NCBI RefSeq assembly: GCF_003953935.1
Contig: NZ_RXLQ01000008.1
Coordinates: 62,001-126,000 of the forward strand
Direction of reading: 5' to 3'
DNA length: 64,000 nucleotides
Source: Massilia atriviolacea
Lineage (GTDB): Bacteria > Pseudomonadota > Gammaproteobacteria > Burkholderiales > Burkholderiaceae_D
The notes beneath the pieces are model-generated. The model was not told the DNA's origin. It made no database searches and saw only the letters and a program-made list of their open reading frames with translations. Of this stretch, positions 42,026 to 52,206 are shown one piece after another (position 1 is the first letter of the stretch; every line of letters starts with the position of its first letter). The translations under genes and the position numbers were made by a program.

Positions 42026-44152
42026 ATGGCGGGGCAACTTCTTAACCCTAACGTCCTTCTTGCCGTACCACTGGCGCCGCTGGCTGGTGCTGTGATTGCG
42101 GGCTTGTTCGGAACAAAATTCTTCGGTAACCTGGTCGGCCGTAAAACGTCGCATACCGTCACGATTTTGGGCGTGCTGATCGCGCTGGTCCTGTCGGTGC
42201 AGACCTTGATGGCCGTGCTCGACGGCGCCAGCTTCAACGGCACCATTTATCAATGGATGACGGTCGGCTCCCTCAAAATGGAAGTCGGCTTCCAGATCGA
42301 CGCGCTGTCGGCGATGATGATGTGCGTGGTCACCTTCGTGTCGCTGATGGTGCACATCTACACCATCGGCTACATGGCCGAGGATGAAGGCTACAACCGC
42401 TTCTTCGCCTACATCTCGCTGTTCACGTTCTCGATGCTGATGCTGGTCATGGCCAACAACTTCCTGCAGCTGTTCTTCGGCTGGGAAGCGGTGGGCCTGG
42501 TGTCCTACCTGCTGATCGGCTTCTGGTACACCCGCCCGACCGCGATCTTCGCGAACATGAAAGCGTTCCTGGTCAACCGCGTCGGCGACTTCGGCTTCAT
42601 CCTCGGCATCGGCCTGCTGCTGGCCTACGCCGGTTCCATGAATTACACCGAAGTGTTCGCGAAGCGCGAAGCGCTGGCCCTGATGACCCTGCCGGGCTCG
42701 GACTGGATGCTGCTGACCGTCGCCTGTATCTGCCTGTTCATCGGCGCCATGGGCAAGTCGGCCCAGTTCCCGCTGCACGTCTGGCTGCCCGATTCGATGG
42801 AAGGCCCGACCCCGATTTCGGCACTGATCCACGCCGCGACCATGGTTACCGCCGGCATCTTCATGGTGGCGCGCATGTCGCCGCTGTTCGAACTGTCGGA
42901 CACCGCGCTGTCCTTCGTGCTGGTCATCGGTTCGATCACCGCGCTGTTCATGGGCTTTTTGGGCATCATCCAGAACGACATCAAGCGCGTGGTCGCCTAC
43001 TCGACCCTGTCGCAGCTCGGCTACATGACCGTGGCGCTCGGTTCCTCGGCCTACTCGGTCGCCGTGTTCCACCTGATGACCCACGCCTTCTTCAAGGCGC
43101 TGCTGTTCCTCGGCGCCGGTTCGGTCATCATCGGCATGCACCACGACCAGGACATCCGCAACATGGGCGGCCTGCGCAAGTACATGCCGATCACCTGGAT
43201 CACCGCGCTGCTCGGCTCCCTGGCGCTGATCGGCACCCCGTTCTTCTCGGGCTTCTACTCGAAGGACAGCATCATCGAAGCGGTGCACGCAACCCATATC
43301 TGGGGCGCAGGCTTTGCCAACTTCGCGGTGCTGGCCGGCGTGTTCGTCACGGCGTTCTACTCCTTCCGCATGTACTTCCTGGTGTTCCACGGCGAAGAGC
43401 GTTTCGGCAAGGCGCATGCGCACGACCATCATGCCCACGACGCCAAGCACGATCACAAGCATGACGCCAAGCACGACGCCAAGCACGCCGATGCGCACGG
43501 CCACGGCGCCGACGCCCATCACGAGGAAGATCATGACGACCACGCGCACCACGGCCTGGCCCCGGGCCAGAAGCCGCACGAGTCGCCGCTGGTGGTGACC
43601 CTGCCGCTGATCCTGCTGGCGATTCCTTCGGTGATCATCGGCTTCCTGACGATCCAGCCGATGCTGTTCGGCGACTTCTTCAAGGGCGTCATTTTCGTCG
43701 GCGACAACCACCACGCCATGAAGGAACTGGCCGAAGGCTTCCACGGCCCGGTCGGCATGGTCCTGCACGGCCTGCAGACGGCGCCGTTCTGGCTGGCCCT
43801 GTCCGGCGTGGCCGCTGCCTACTACTGCTATATGGTCAATCCGCGTGTCCCCGCCTGGTTCTATGCCAAGTTCAAGGCCATCCACACGCTGCTGGACAAC
43901 AAGTACTACATGGACAAGTTCAACGAGGTGGTGTTCGCCGGCGGCGCGCGCCTGCTCGGCAACGGCCTGTGGAATATCGGCGACAAGGGCATCATCGATG
44001 GCATGGTCGTCAACGGAAGCGCGAAACTGGTTGGCTGGTTCTCGACCATCGTCCGTCTGGGACAGACCGGCTACATCTACCACTACGCGTTTGTGATGAT
44101 CATCGGGGTGCTCGGCGCGCTGATGTACTTCCTCCCGTTCTGGCACGCTTAA
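42026..44152 (+). CDS. nuoL: NADH-quinone oxidoreductase subunit L
   Basis: The 708-residue antiporter-like subunit has ~14-16 helices and the long lateral helix at the C-terminus. Residues ~464-520 (43416-43580) are an insertion with more than 20 His together with Asp/Ala (HAHDHHAHD, HDHKHDAKHD, HEEDHDDHAHHG), between helix segments. It looks like a metal-binding or pH-sensitive loop. I recall similar His-rich loops from some other betaproteobacterial NuoL proteins. Confidence 0.96.
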   Translation: MAGQLLNPNVLLAVPLAPLAGAVIAGLFGTKFFGNLVGRKTSHTVTILGVLIALVLSVQTLMAVLDGASFNGTIYQWMTVGSLKMEVGFQIDALSAMMMCVVTFVSLMVHIYTIGYMAEDEGYNRFFAYISLFTFSMLMLVMANNFLQLFFGWEAVGLVSYLLIGFWYTRPTAIFANMKAFLVNRVGDFGFILGIGLLLAYAGSMNYTEVFAKREALALMTLPGSDWMLLTVACICLFIGAMGKSAQFPLHVWLPDSMEGPTPISALIHAATMVTAGIFMVARMSPLFELSDTALSFVLVIGSITALFMGFLGIIQNDIKRVVAYSTLSQLGYMTVALGSSAYSVAVFHLMTHAFFKALLFLGAGSVIIGMHHDQDIRNMGGLRKYMPITWITALLGSLALIGTPFFSGFYSKDSIIEAVHATHIWGAGFANFAVLAGVFVTAFYSFRMYFLVFHGEERFGKAHAHDHHAHDAKHDHKHDAKHDAKHADAHGHGADAHHEEDHDDHAHHGLAPGQKPHESPLVVTLPLILLAIPSVIIGFLTIQPMLFGDFFKGVIFVGDNHHAMKELAEGFHGPVGMVLHGLQTAPFWLALSGVAAAYYCYMVNPRVPAWFYAKFKAIHTLLDNKYYMDKFNEVVFAGGARLLGNGLWNIGDKGIIDGMVVNGSAKLVGWFSTIVRLGQTGYIYHYAFVMIIGVLGALMYFLPFWHA

Positions 44153-44176
44153 TCAGACACGCAAAGACAACAAAAC

Positions 44177-45679
44177 ATGATGCAGTCTACGATTTCTCAC
44201 TTCCCTCCGTATCTGAGCCTGGCGATCTGGCTCCCGATCGTCCTTGGCGCGGCCATCCTCGCGGTCGGCCGCGACGACAAGCCGGGCATGACGCGCGCGA
44301 TGGCGCTGATCGCGTCCATCGCCAGCTTCCTGGTCACCTTGCCGCTGATCCAGCACTTCGACAATGCCTTCCACGGCATGCAGTTCGTCGAAAGCACGCC
44401 GTGGATCGGCCGCTTCAACATCATGTACTCGCTGGCGATCGACGGCCTGTCGCTGTGGTTCGTGCCGCTGACCGCCTTCATCACCGTGATCGTCGTGATC
44501 TCGGCGTGGGAAGTGATCGAAAAGCGCGTGGCCCAGTACATGGGTTCCTTCCTGATCCTGTCGGGCCTGATGATCGGCGTGTTCTGCGCGATGGACGGCC
44601 TGCTGTTCTACTTCTTCTTCGAAGCGACCCTGATCCCGATGTTCATCATCATCGGCGTGTTCGGTGGCGAGAACCGCGTGTACGCTTCGTTCAAGTTCTT
44701 CCTGTACACCTTCCTCGGTTCGCTGCTGACCCTGGTCGCGATCGTCTACCTGTACAACGTCTCGGGCACCTTCGACATCCTGACCTGGCACAAGCTGCCG
44801 CTGACGATGAAGGAACAGGTCTTCATCTTCCTGGCCTTCTTCATGGCGTTTGCCGTCAAGGTGCCGATGTTCCCGGTCCACACCTGGCTGCCGGACGTCC
44901 ACGTCGAGGCGCCGACCGGCGGCTCGGCCGTGCTGGCCGCGATCATGCTCAAACTCGGCGCCTACGGCTTCCTGCGTTTTTCGCTGCCGATCACCCCTGA
45001 CGCCTCGCACTACATGGGCGGCTTCATCATCACCCTGTCGCTGATCGCCGTGATCTACATCGGCCTGGTGGCACTGGTCCAGAAGGACATGAAAAAACTG
45101 GTCGCCTATTCGTCGATCGCGCACATGGGTTTCGTCACCCTGGGCTTCTTCATGTTCAACCAGATGTCGGTCTCGGGCGGCATCGTGCAGATGATCTCGC
45201 ACGGCTTCATCTCGGGCGCCATGTTCCTGTGCATCGGCGTGCTGTACGACCGCATGCACTCGCGCCAGATCGCCGACTACGGAGGGGTGGTCAACCGCAT
45301 GCCGAAGTTCGCCGCCTTTATCGTGCTGTTCTCGATGGCCAACTGCGGCCTGCCTGCGACCTCCGGTTTCGTCGGCGAATTCATGGTCATCCTGGGCGCT
45401 GTCGAATTCAATTTCTGGATCGGCATGCTGGCCGCCACCGCCCTGATCTTCGGCGCGGCATACTCGCTGTGGATGGTCAAGCGCGTGGTGTTCGGCACGG
45501 TCGCCAACAAGCACGTCGCCGAACTGACGGACCTGAACACGCGCGAATTCGTCATGCTCGGTATCCTGGCCATCGCCGTGATCGCCATGGGCCTGTACCC
45601 GGCGCCGTTCACCGACACGATGCAAACCTCGGTCGCTGACCTGCTCAAGCATGTCGCCGTGTCGAAACTGCCGCAATAA
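44177..45679 (+). CDS. nuoM: NADH-quinone oxidoreductase subunit M
   Basis: The 500-residue antiporter-like subunit includes [39 protein letters not shown] (key Glu and Lys) and [44 protein letters not shown] (key Lys residues). Normal length and motifs, in the expected order L-M-N. Confidence 0.97.
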   Translation: MMQSTISHFPPYLSLAIWLPIVLGAAILAVGRDDKPGMTRAMALIASIASFLVTLPLIQHFDNAFHGMQFVESTPWIGRFNIMYSLAIDGLSLWFVPLTAFITVIVVISAWEVIEKRVAQYMGSFLILSGLMIGVFCAMDGLLFYFFFEATLIPMFIIIGVFGGENRVYASFKFFLYTFLGSLLTLVAIVYLYNVSGTFDILTWHKLPLTMKEQVFIFLAFFMAFAVKVPMFPVHTWLPDVHVEAPTGGSAVLAAIMLKLGAYGFLRFSLPITPDASHYMGGFIITLSLIAVIYIGLVALVQKDMKKLVAYSSIAHMGFVTLGFFMFNQMSVSGGIVQMISHGFISGAMFLCIGVLYDRMHSRQIADYGGVVNRMPKFAAFIVLFSMANCGLPATSGFVGEFMVILGAVEFNFWIGMLAATALIFGAAYSLWMVKRVVFGTVANKHVAELTDLNTREFVMLGILAIAVIAMGLYPAPFTDTMQTSVADLLKHVAVSKLPQ

Positions 45680-45687
45680 AGAAGACT

Positions 45688-47205
45688 ATGATCCAGACTA
45701 CGAATCCCAACCTGATCCCGGTTTACGCCGAAATCTTCCTGCTGGTCGCCGCCTCGGCGATCCTGTTGATCGACATGTTCCTCAAGGACGAGAAGCGGGT
45801 CATGACCTACCTGCTCTCGCTCGGCGCGCTGATCGGCTGCGCCGTCCTGAGCTACGCCGACTACGCGGCCGGCACCACGGTCTACACCTTCAATAATATG
45901 TTCGTGTCGGACCCGATGTCGAACCTGCTCAAGCTGTTCACCTACCTGGCGATCGGCATCACCCTGGTGTACTCGCGCACCTATGCCACCGCGCGCGGCA
46001 TGTTGTCGGGGAACCTGGGCGGCGAATTCTACGTGCTCGCGCTGTTCTCGCTGCTGGGCCAGATGATCATGATCTCCGGTAACAACATGCTGATCATTTA
46101 CCTGGGCCTGGAACTGATGTCGCTGTCGCTGTACGCCCTGGTGGCGCTGCGCCGCGACCACGCGGTGTCGACCGAAGCGTCGATGAAGTACTTCATCCTC
46201 GGCGCGCTGGCCTCCGGCTTCCTGCTGTATGGAATTTCGATGCTGTACGGCGCCACCGGTTCGCTCGACATCGGCGAAATCTCGAAAGCGGCTGCCGCCG
46301 CCAACGCCAACCTGCACATCCTGGTGTTCGGCCTGGTGTTCCTGGTGGCCGGCCTGGCGTTCAAGCTGGGCGTGGTGCCCTTCCATATGTGGGTGCCCGA
46401 CGTCTACCAGGGTTCGCCGACCGCGGTGACCCTGCTGCTGGGCGGCGCGCCGAAACTGGCGGCCTTCGCGATCTGCATCCGCCTGCTGGTGGAAGGCTTG
46501 CTGCCGATGGCGATCGACTGGCAGCAGATGCTGCTGGTGCTGGCCGTGCTGTCGCTGGCGATCGGTAACCTGACCGCGATCGCGCAGACCAACATCAAGC
46601 GCATGCTGGCCTATTCGACCATCGCGCAGATGGGCTTCGTCCTGCTGGGCCTGCTGGCCGGCGTGGTCGCCAATCCGGCCGATCCGAAAGCCCTGGCCGA
46701 CGCCAGCAACGCCGCCTCGGCCTACAGCGCCGCCATGTACTACTCGATCACCTACGTGCTGACGACGCTCGGCAGCTTCGGCATCATCATGCTGCTGGCG
46801 CGCAGCGGCTTCGAAGCCGAAGAACTGAACGACTTCAAGGGCCTGGCCAAGCGCAGCCCGTGGTTCGCCATCGTCATGGCGATCCTGCTGTTCTCGCTGG
46901 CCGGCGTGCCGCCGATGATGGGCTTCGCCGCCAAGTTCGCGGTGCTCGAAGCGGTTCTGTCGACCGGCGCCGTGTGGCTGACCGTGCTGGCGGTGCTGTT
47001 CTCGCTGATCGGCGCCTTCTACTACCTGCGCGTGGTCAAGGTCATGTACTTCGACGAGCCGTCCGACACCTCGCCGATCGTGGCGCCGTTCGACATGCGC
47101 GCGGTCCTGTCCCTCAACGGCATCGCGACCGTGCTGCTCGGCGTGTTCGCCGGTCCGCTGCTGGCTGCCTGCCTGAACGCGATGACGAAGACTATCGGTT
47201 CCTGA
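45688..47205 (+). CDS. nuoN: NADH-quinone oxidoreductase subunit N
   Basis: The 505-residue product is the third antiporter-like subunit: [44 protein letters not shown] (key Glu, Lys) and [21 protein letters not shown]. The stop shares a base with the start of the DUF2818 gene. Confidence 0.97.
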   Translation: MIQTTNPNLIPVYAEIFLLVAASAILLIDMFLKDEKRVMTYLLSLGALIGCAVLSYADYAAGTTVYTFNNMFVSDPMSNLLKLFTYLAIGITLVYSRTYATARGMLSGNLGGEFYVLALFSLLGQMIMISGNNMLIIYLGLELMSLSLYALVALRRDHAVSTEASMKYFILGALASGFLLYGISMLYGATGSLDIGEISKAAAAANANLHILVFGLVFLVAGLAFKLGVVPFHMWVPDVYQGSPTAVTLLLGGAPKLAAFAICIRLLVEGLLPMAIDWQQMLLVLAVLSLAIGNLTAIAQTNIKRMLAYSTIAQMGFVLLGLLAGVVANPADPKALADASNAASAYSAAMYYSITYVLTTLGSFGIIMLLARSGFEAEELNDFKGLAKRSPWFAIVMAILLFSLAGVPPMMGFAAKFAVLEAVLSTGAVWLTVLAVLFSLIGAFYYLRVVKVMYFDEPSDTSPIVAPFDMRAVLSLNGIATVLLGVFAGPLLAACLNAMTKTIGS

Positions 47206-47522
47206 TGGACGTGTCGTCATCGAGCTGGTTGACCATCGCCATTGCCCTGGCGCTGGCCAACCTGCCGTTCATCAATGAGCGGCTGTTCGGCTTCATCCCT
47301 TTGCGCGGCGCGCCCGGCGCGGCGCCGAACAAATCGGGCTGGCTGCGGGTGGCCGAACTGCTGGTGCTGTACTTTGTGGTGGGCGCCATCGCCTACCTGC
47401 TGGAGTCGCGCATCGGCAACGTGTTCGTGCAGGTCAAGGAGTTCTACATGATCACCGTGCCCCTGTTCGTGGTGCTGGCGTTCCCGGGCTTCGTGATGCG
47501 CTACCTGCGCAAGCGGCACTAA
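47205..47522 (+). CDS. DUF2818 membrane protein
   Basis: The 105-residue product has three hydrophobic segments (WLTIAIALALANLPFI, LVLYFVVGAIAYLLE, ITVPLFVVLAFPGFV) and is overlapped with nuoN (TGATG). The DUF2818 family occurs downstream of nuoN in betaproteobacteria and is presumed to help complex I, but no direct role is established. Confidence 0.88.
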   Translation: MDVSSSSWLTIAIALALANLPFINERLFGFIPLRGAPGAAPNKSGWLRVAELLVLYFVVGAIAYLLESRIGNVFVQVKEFYMITVPLFVVLAFPGFVMRYLRKRH

Positions 47523-47538
47523 TCGACGAGGAGGGGGC

Positions 47539-48096
47539 ATGGATCCGCATCTGACAGAAACATGCATCGACAGCGAAGTGGCCTACGAGGGCAGCTTCCT
47601 CAAGGTCTCGCGCGACCATGTGAGCCTGCCCAACGGCGCTGTCGCCACCCGCGAGTACATCCGCCATCCGGGCGCCGTGGTCATCCTGCCGATCCTCGAC
47701 GATGGCCGCGTGCTGCTCGAACGCCAGTTCCGCTATCCGATGGGGCGCGTCTTCATCGAATTCCCGGCCGGGAAAATCGATCAGGGCGAGGCGCCGCTGG
47801 CCTGCGCCAGGCGCGAGCTGCAGGAAGAAACCGGCTACACGGCGACCGACTGGCGTTTTGTCACCACCATCCACAACGCGATCGCCTATTCGGACGAACA
47901 CCTCGAGCTGTTCGTCGCGCGCGGTCTGACCGCCGGTCCGGCGCGCCTGGACGAGGAGGAATTCCTCGAGACCTTCAGCGCCACCGTGCCCGAACTGCTG
48001 GAGATGGTGCGCAGCGGCCAGGTGACGGACGTGAAAACCGTCATCGGCGCCTTCTGGCTCGAAAAACTGGCCGCCGGAAGCTGGACCCCGGGCTGA
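47539..48096 (+). CDS. NUDIX hydrolase, ADP-ribose pyrophosphatase type
   Basis: The 185-residue product has the NUDIX box GKIDQGEAPLACARRELQEETGY (G-x5-E-x7-REL-xx-EE-x-G) and the flanking beta strands of ADP-ribose pyrophosphatases (VVILPILDDGRVLLERQFRYPMGRVFIEFPAG). It would cut ADP-ribose or related nucleotides. AGGAGGG precedes the start 17 bp after the DUF2818 stop, so it may be transcribed with the nuo genes. Confidence 0.9.
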   Translation: MDPHLTETCIDSEVAYEGSFLKVSRDHVSLPNGAVATREYIRHPGAVVILPILDDGRVLLERQFRYPMGRVFIEFPAGKIDQGEAPLACARRELQEETGYTATDWRFVTTIHNAIAYSDEHLELFVARGLTAGPARLDEEEFLETFSATVPELLEMVRSGQVTDVKTVIGAFWLEKLAAGSWTPG

Positions 48097-48102
48097 GCGG
48101 CG

Positions 48103-48807
48103 ATGAAATTCCTGGCGTTCGCGCTGGCCATGGTCTGCTCCCACAGCTGCTGGGCCGCGCGCACGCCGTTCCAGGTGCGCTGCGAAGATTCGATCACCAG
48201 GGCGGTCTCCGTATTGACGTCGACCCAGAACGGCTACTCCATCAATAACAGCATTTCCTTGCACGGCCTGACGGCCATGAAGCCGGGCGGCGGACCCTAC
48301 GCCGGGCGCCCAAACTCGTTCGTGCTGGGACTGACCCGCACCGAGTCGCGCATGTCGATCGGCCTGAACGGTCCGATGCTGTCCGATCCGGTCAGCGGCT
48401 ACGAGTGCGTGGCGCCGAAAATCACGGTCTCGCTGTACTACAGCCCCATCGTGGTGTATGTCGGGCGCGAGTTTCCACCCGGTTCTTGTGCTTATCAGGA
48501 GATTCTTGCGCATGAGATGCGCCACCTCAAGACCTATCTCGACCATTTGCCGAAAGTGGAAGTCACGGTGCGCGCGGCCTTGTCGAAACGCTTCGACAAC
48601 AAGCCGCTCTACGCGCCGGCGGGCCGCGCCCGCGCCTTGTTGCAGCAGGAAATCAATACTGGCTGGATGACGTACATAAAGAACGAGATGGCGAAAGTGG
48701 AGCTTCAGCAGGCCGCCATCGATACGCCGCAAGAGTATGCGCGCCTGAGCAAAGTTTGCAAAGGTGAGGTACAGTCCCTTATAAGACCGGCTAAACGAAC
48801 ACGATGA
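48103..48807 (+). CDS. Secreted protein with HEMRH metallopeptidase-like motif
   Basis: The 234-residue product has a signal peptide (MKFLAFALAMVCSHSCWA). Around residue 140 is YQEILAHEMRHLKTYLDHL, an HExxH helix like that of secreted zinc peptidases. The third ligand is not obvious; a Glu about 60 residues on (NEMAKVE) or a His nearby are candidates. Cysteines (RCEDS, YECVAPK, GSCAYQE, KVCKGE) suggest disulfides. The stop overlaps the ispD start (ATGA). The family is not recognised. Confidence 0.7.
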   Translation: MKFLAFALAMVCSHSCWAARTPFQVRCEDSITRAVSVLTSTQNGYSINNSISLHGLTAMKPGGGPYAGRPNSFVLGLTRTESRMSIGLNGPMLSDPVSGYECVAPKITVSLYYSPIVVYVGREFPPGSCAYQEILAHEMRHLKTYLDHLPKVEVTVRAALSKRFDNKPLYAPAGRARALLQQEINTGWMTYIKNEMAKVELQQAAIDTPQEYARLSKVCKGEVQSLIRPAKRTR

Positions 48808-49502
48808 CGACAGCCATGAAGCATTCCGCAGCGCGCTATTTCGCCCTGATCCCCGCCGCCGGCATTGGCGCGCGGATGGCATCCGGCTGCCCCAAGCAAT
48901 ACCTTCCCATCGGCGACAAGCCGATGCTGCGTCACACCCTCGATGCATTTTTGTCGAGCGGATCGATCGCCCATACCTACGTCGTGGTCAGCGCGCGCGA
49001 CGCGTATATCGATGCCATCGTGCCTTGCGGCGCCGCCAGCGTATTGCGCTGCGGCGGCGCGAGCCGCCTGGAGTCGGTCCGCAACGCCCTGCGGGCGTTG
49101 GAGGGCGAGCTGCACGAGCACGATTGGGTGCTGGTGCACGACGCTGCGCGGCCTGGCCTGAATGCCGCGCTGATCGACAAGCTGATCGCCACGGTGGGCG
49201 ACGATCCGGTCGGGGGCCTGCTGGCCCTGCCGGTGGTCGACACCGTCAAGCGCAGCGGCGCCCATGTGCACACTGTCGCGCGCGACGGTTTGTGGCTGGC
49301 GCAGACGCCGCAGATGTTTCGCTACAAGCTGCTGTGCGACGCACTCGCAGCGGCCACCGACGCCAGCGTCATTACCGATGACGCCAGTGCGGTCGAGGCC
49401 CTGGGCTTGTCGCCCAAGCTGGTCGAAGGACATCCCCGTAATCTAAAAGTGACGCTGCCGGCGGACATCCGCATCGCCGAGATGTACCTGGCCGCGCCTT
49501 AA
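48804..49502 (+). CDS. ispD: 2-C-methyl-D-erythritol 4-phosphate cytidylyltransferase
   Basis: The 232-residue product (MEP isoprenoid pathway) makes CDP-ME from MEP and CTP. It has the CTP-binding N-terminus ALIPAAGIGARMASGCPKQYLPIGDKPMLRHT and VLVHDAARPGLN. The ATG at 48804 overlaps the previous stop; an internal Met at 48816 is possible. Followed by ispF at an 18-bp gap. Confidence 0.97.
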   Translation: MTTAMKHSAARYFALIPAAGIGARMASGCPKQYLPIGDKPMLRHTLDAFLSSGSIAHTYVVVSARDAYIDAIVPCGAASVLRCGGASRLESVRNALRALEGELHEHDWVLVHDAARPGLNAALIDKLIATVGDDPVGGLLALPVVDTVKRSGAHVHTVARDGLWLAQTPQMFRYKLLCDALAAATDASVITDDASAVEALGLSPKLVEGHPRNLKVTLPADIRIAEMYLAAP

Positions 49503-49520
49503 CCTGAAGTGAATGAGATC

Positions 49521-50036
49521 ATGGCACTGGCTTCCTACAATCCCGCACCACCGTTCCGCATCGGAACAGGCTACGACTGCCACGCCCTCGTCGAGGGCCG
49601 CAAACTGATTATCGGCGGGGTCGCAATCCCGCACCGCATGGGCCTTCTCGGCCATTCGGACGCCGACGTCCTGCTGCACGCGATCATCGATTCGATGCTC
49701 GGCGCGGCCGGCCTCGGTGACATCGGCAAGCACTTCCCGGACACCGATCCGATGTTCGCCGGCGCCGATTCGCGCACCCTGCTGCGCGAAGTGGCGCACC
49801 GGGTGGTCGCCACCGGCTACACGATCGGCAATATCGACGCCACCATCATCGCCCAGGCGCCGAAGATGGCGCCGCACATCGCGCAGATGGTCTCGCGCAT
49901 CGCCGAAGACATCGGCGTGTCGCCCCAGCAGGTCAACATCAAGGCCAAGACCAACGAAAAGCTGGGCTACCTGGGGCGCGAAGAAGGCATGGCCGCCGAG
50001 GCCATCTGCCTGCTGCTCAAGTCGGCCGCCGCGTAA
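49521..50036 (+). CDS. ispF: 2-C-methyl-D-erythritol 2,4-cyclodiphosphate synthase
   Basis: The 171-residue product has the zinc ligands in GTGYDCHAL (DxH) and [34 protein letters not shown], plus the C-terminal [23 protein letters not shown] at 49509 is a possible earlier start, but the ATG at 49521 leaves the usual ispF N-terminus. With ispD it converts MEP to the cyclodiphosphate. Confidence 0.97.
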   Translation: MALASYNPAPPFRIGTGYDCHALVEGRKLIIGGVAIPHRMGLLGHSDADVLLHAIIDSMLGAAGLGDIGKHFPDTDPMFAGADSRTLLREVAHRVVATGYTIGNIDATIIAQAPKMAPHIAQMVSRIAEDIGVSPQQVNIKAKTNEKLGYLGREEGMAAEAICLLLKSAAA

Positions 50037-50158
50037 GCGCCGCCTGCAAGGCCCGCCCGGTCCGGCGACCGGGAAGCTTGATCGCCGTCAGGCGGGCCTG
50101 AAAACCCGGCCCTACACTTGGACCTGATTCGTCAAGTTCAACGACAGGGAGAGCGATC

Positions 50159-51109
50159 ATGACATCCGCATTCAGGGCCCTCGGCGCCGCCATGGCATTG
50201 GCCAGCGGCGAGGCGCCGGCGCAAGTGCTTGTCGACACCGTCCAGCAGGGCAGCGGCAACAGGACGCATGTCGAGCAGCGCGACAGCAGCGATGACGCGC
50301 AGGTCGGCGTGGCGCAGACCGGTAGCGACAACCTGATCGGCGACCCGGGCATGCGCCAGGGCGGCATCGTCCAGATTGCGACTGTCGGGCGGGTCGATGC
50401 GCGCCAGGAAGGCAGTGCCAACCAGGCCAGCATCGTGCAGGACCACGCCGACCGCAGCGACAACCTCCTGCTCCAGGCAGGCAAGGGCAATGCGGCCTCG
50501 TTCAGGCAGGACAGGGTGAACAGTTCGCGGCTGGACCTGCGGCAGCGCGGCAGTGCCAATGCTGCTTCGCTCAGGCAAAAAGACCTCCCCACTTTCTCGG
50601 TCGCGGCGCGCCAGGCCGGCTCGGATAACCGCATCGTGGTGGACCAGTTCTTCTCGGGCTACGGCGGACCCGAAATCGACCAGAACGGCAGCTTCAACAC
50701 GGTATTGATCGAGCAGAGCGACGCCGCCTATTCCTTCGTCACGGTCGACCAGGCCGGCAAGCTGAACGCCGCCTGGGTGCGCCAGAACAGCACCATCTTC
50801 ACCGTCGGCCAGTCCATCGTGCAGCGGGGCGAGCGCAACGTCGCCCGCGCCGATGAAAGCGGGCAGGTCAATGGCTCAACGATCGTCCAGACCGGGAACG
50901 AGAACCTTGCCTGCGCCACATCGACCCTGAACGGCAGCGTGTCCGAGATCATCCAGACCGGCAACGGCAACCGCGCCAGCGCCGTGCAGAACGGGGCGCT
51001 CCAATGGACGACCGGCAATTTCTCGCGCATCAGCCAGACCGGCAAGGCCTTCACGGCCAGCGTGCGGCAAGACGGCAGCGGCAACGTCTCCCTGATCACG
51101 CAGCACTGA
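50159..51109 (+). CDS. Curlin-repeat (CsgA/CsgB-like) amyloid-type protein
   Basis: The 316-residue product has a short signal-like N-terminus (MTSAFRALGAAMALASGEAPAQ) followed by about twelve imperfect ~20-22-residue repeats of the form Q-x-G-x-x-N-x-A-x3-Q (QQGSGNRTHVEQ, QTGSDNLIG, QEGSANQASIVQ, QRGSANAASLRQ, QTGNGNRASAVQ). This is the curlin pattern of strand-loop-strand amyloid subunits. No csgDEFG export genes are in the window, so secretion would depend on another locus. It overlaps the convergent thioesterase gene by 14 bp. Confidence 0.8.
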   Translation: MTSAFRALGAAMALASGEAPAQVLVDTVQQGSGNRTHVEQRDSSDDAQVGVAQTGSDNLIGDPGMRQGGIVQIATVGRVDARQEGSANQASIVQDHADRSDNLLLQAGKGNAASFRQDRVNSSRLDLRQRGSANAASLRQKDLPTFSVAARQAGSDNRIVVDQFFSGYGGPEIDQNGSFNTVLIEQSDAAYSFVTVDQAGKLNAAWVRQNSTIFTVGQSIVQRGERNVARADESGQVNGSTIVQTGNENLACATSTLNGSVSEIIQTGNGNRASAVQNGALQWTTGNFSRISQTGKAFTASVRQDGSGNVSLITQH

Positions 51110-51629
51110 TATCGAACACCAGGCAGGTTGTCGTCGCAAAGGCGTACAGCTTGCCGTTCGCATCGGTGATGCGCGCCTCGGCCACGCCGACCTGTCCACC
51201 CACGCTGACCACGGTCGCCTCGGCCCGCACCGGCCCGGTCTTGTCGGTCATGGCGCGCAGATAGTTCACCTTCAGCTCCAGGGTCGTGTAGCCTTTTCCG
51301 GCCGGCAGCATCGTGTGGATCGCGCAGCCGAGCGCGGTATCGAGCATGGTGGCCGCGTAGCCGCCGTGCACCACGCCGCTCGGGTTGTAATGCGCCAGCG
51401 CCGGGGTTCCCTGGAAGACCGTGCGGCCGGGCTCCACCGAAATCGGCAGGATCCCCATCAGGTCGGCGATCGGCGCCGGGGGCAGGGCGCCGCTGCCGAT
51501 TCCCTGCAAGAATTCCATGCCGCTACTGCTGCGCAAGATGGCGCGGTCCGCCACGCCCGGCGCGGCCAGCCCGGCGCGCATGGCGGCGGCCTCGTCCAGC
51601 CACTGCTGGCGTTTGTCTTGTGGTTCCAT
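51096..51629 (-). CDS. PaaI-family hotdog thioesterase
   Basis: The 177-residue product has the hotdog-fold signature LAHYNPSGVVHGGYAATMLDTALGCA (active-site Asn and HGG) followed by GYTTLELKVNYLRAM. These enzymes hydrolyse acyl- or aryl-CoA thioesters. It is divergent from the MarR gene with a shared operator region. Confidence 0.88.
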   Translation of the reverse strand: MEPQDKRQQWLDEAAAMRAGLAAPGVADRAILRSSSGMEFLQGIGSGALPPAPIADLMGILPISVEPGRTVFQGTPALAHYNPSGVVHGGYAATMLDTALGCAIHTMLPAGKGYTTLELKVNYLRAMTDKTGPVRAEATVVSVGGQVGVAEARITDANGKLYAFATTTCLVFDISAA

Positions 51630-51684
51630 GATCGTCCTTTTTCTCGATGGTTAAAAAGTTGCGGCAGGTGCACACGGCCACCGA

Positions 51685-51706
51685 ATTGTAATATACTTCA
51701 AACAAT
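51685..51706. promoter_or_regulatory. Inverted repeat between thioesterase and marR-type gene, candidate MarR operator
   Basis: ATTGT (51685-51689) and ACAAT (51702-51706) separated by 12 A/T-rich bases. It is nested in a longer CAGGT...ACCTG dyad (51665-51717). The location in the divergent 112-bp gap suits autoregulation by the MarR protein. Confidence 0.45.
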
Positions 51707-51741
51707 CAGTGTACCTGCACCTATTTCCGCAAAATCATAAA

Positions 51742-52206
51742 ATGAGCGATCCGACCGACAAGCCGCTGGGCTGTACCTGCTTCAAGCTGCGCAAACTCAC
51801 GCGCGCCATGTCGCGCGTGTACGACCACCACATGGCGGCCGTGGGCCTGAAGACCACCCAGTACAGCGTGCTGGCCAACGTGGCGCGCAAGGCGCTGCCG
51901 GTGGCCGAACTGGCCGAACGCCTCGGCATGGAACGCACCACGCTCACGCGCAACCTCAAGCCGCTGATGGACGCCGGCTGGGTCGCCTCGCGTCCCGGCG
52001 CCGACAGCCGCCAGCGCATCGTCACCATCACCGAGGCCGGCCAGCAAAAGCTGGCCGACTCCTTTCCCGTCTGGTGCGGCGCCCAGCGCGCCTTCGAACA
52101 ACTGGTGGGTCGCGACGCCGTGCGCGCCCTGCACACCCAGCTTGACTCCACGCTTGCCCAACTAACGCCACTGATCGAGGACCTGCCCCATGCCCACCCA
52201 GAATGA
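51742..52206 (+). CDS. MarR-family transcriptional regulator
   Basis: The 154-residue winged-helix protein starts MSDPTDKPLGCTCFKLRKLTRAMSRVYDHHM. The HTH reads LPVAELAERLGMERTTLTRNLKPLMDAGWV, followed by the wing PGADSRQRIVTIT. The Cys pair near the N-terminus could be redox-sensing. A GTG-initiated longer form from 51709 is rejected as overlapping the operator. It overlaps the MFS gene by 17 bp and likely controls it and the divergent thioesterase. Confidence 0.88.
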   Translation: MSDPTDKPLGCTCFKLRKLTRAMSRVYDHHMAAVGLKTTQYSVLANVARKALPVAELAERLGMERTTLTRNLKPLMDAGWVASRPGADSRQRIVTITEAGQQKLADSFPVWCGAQRAFEQLVGRDAVRALHTQLDSTLAQLTPLIEDLPHAHPE

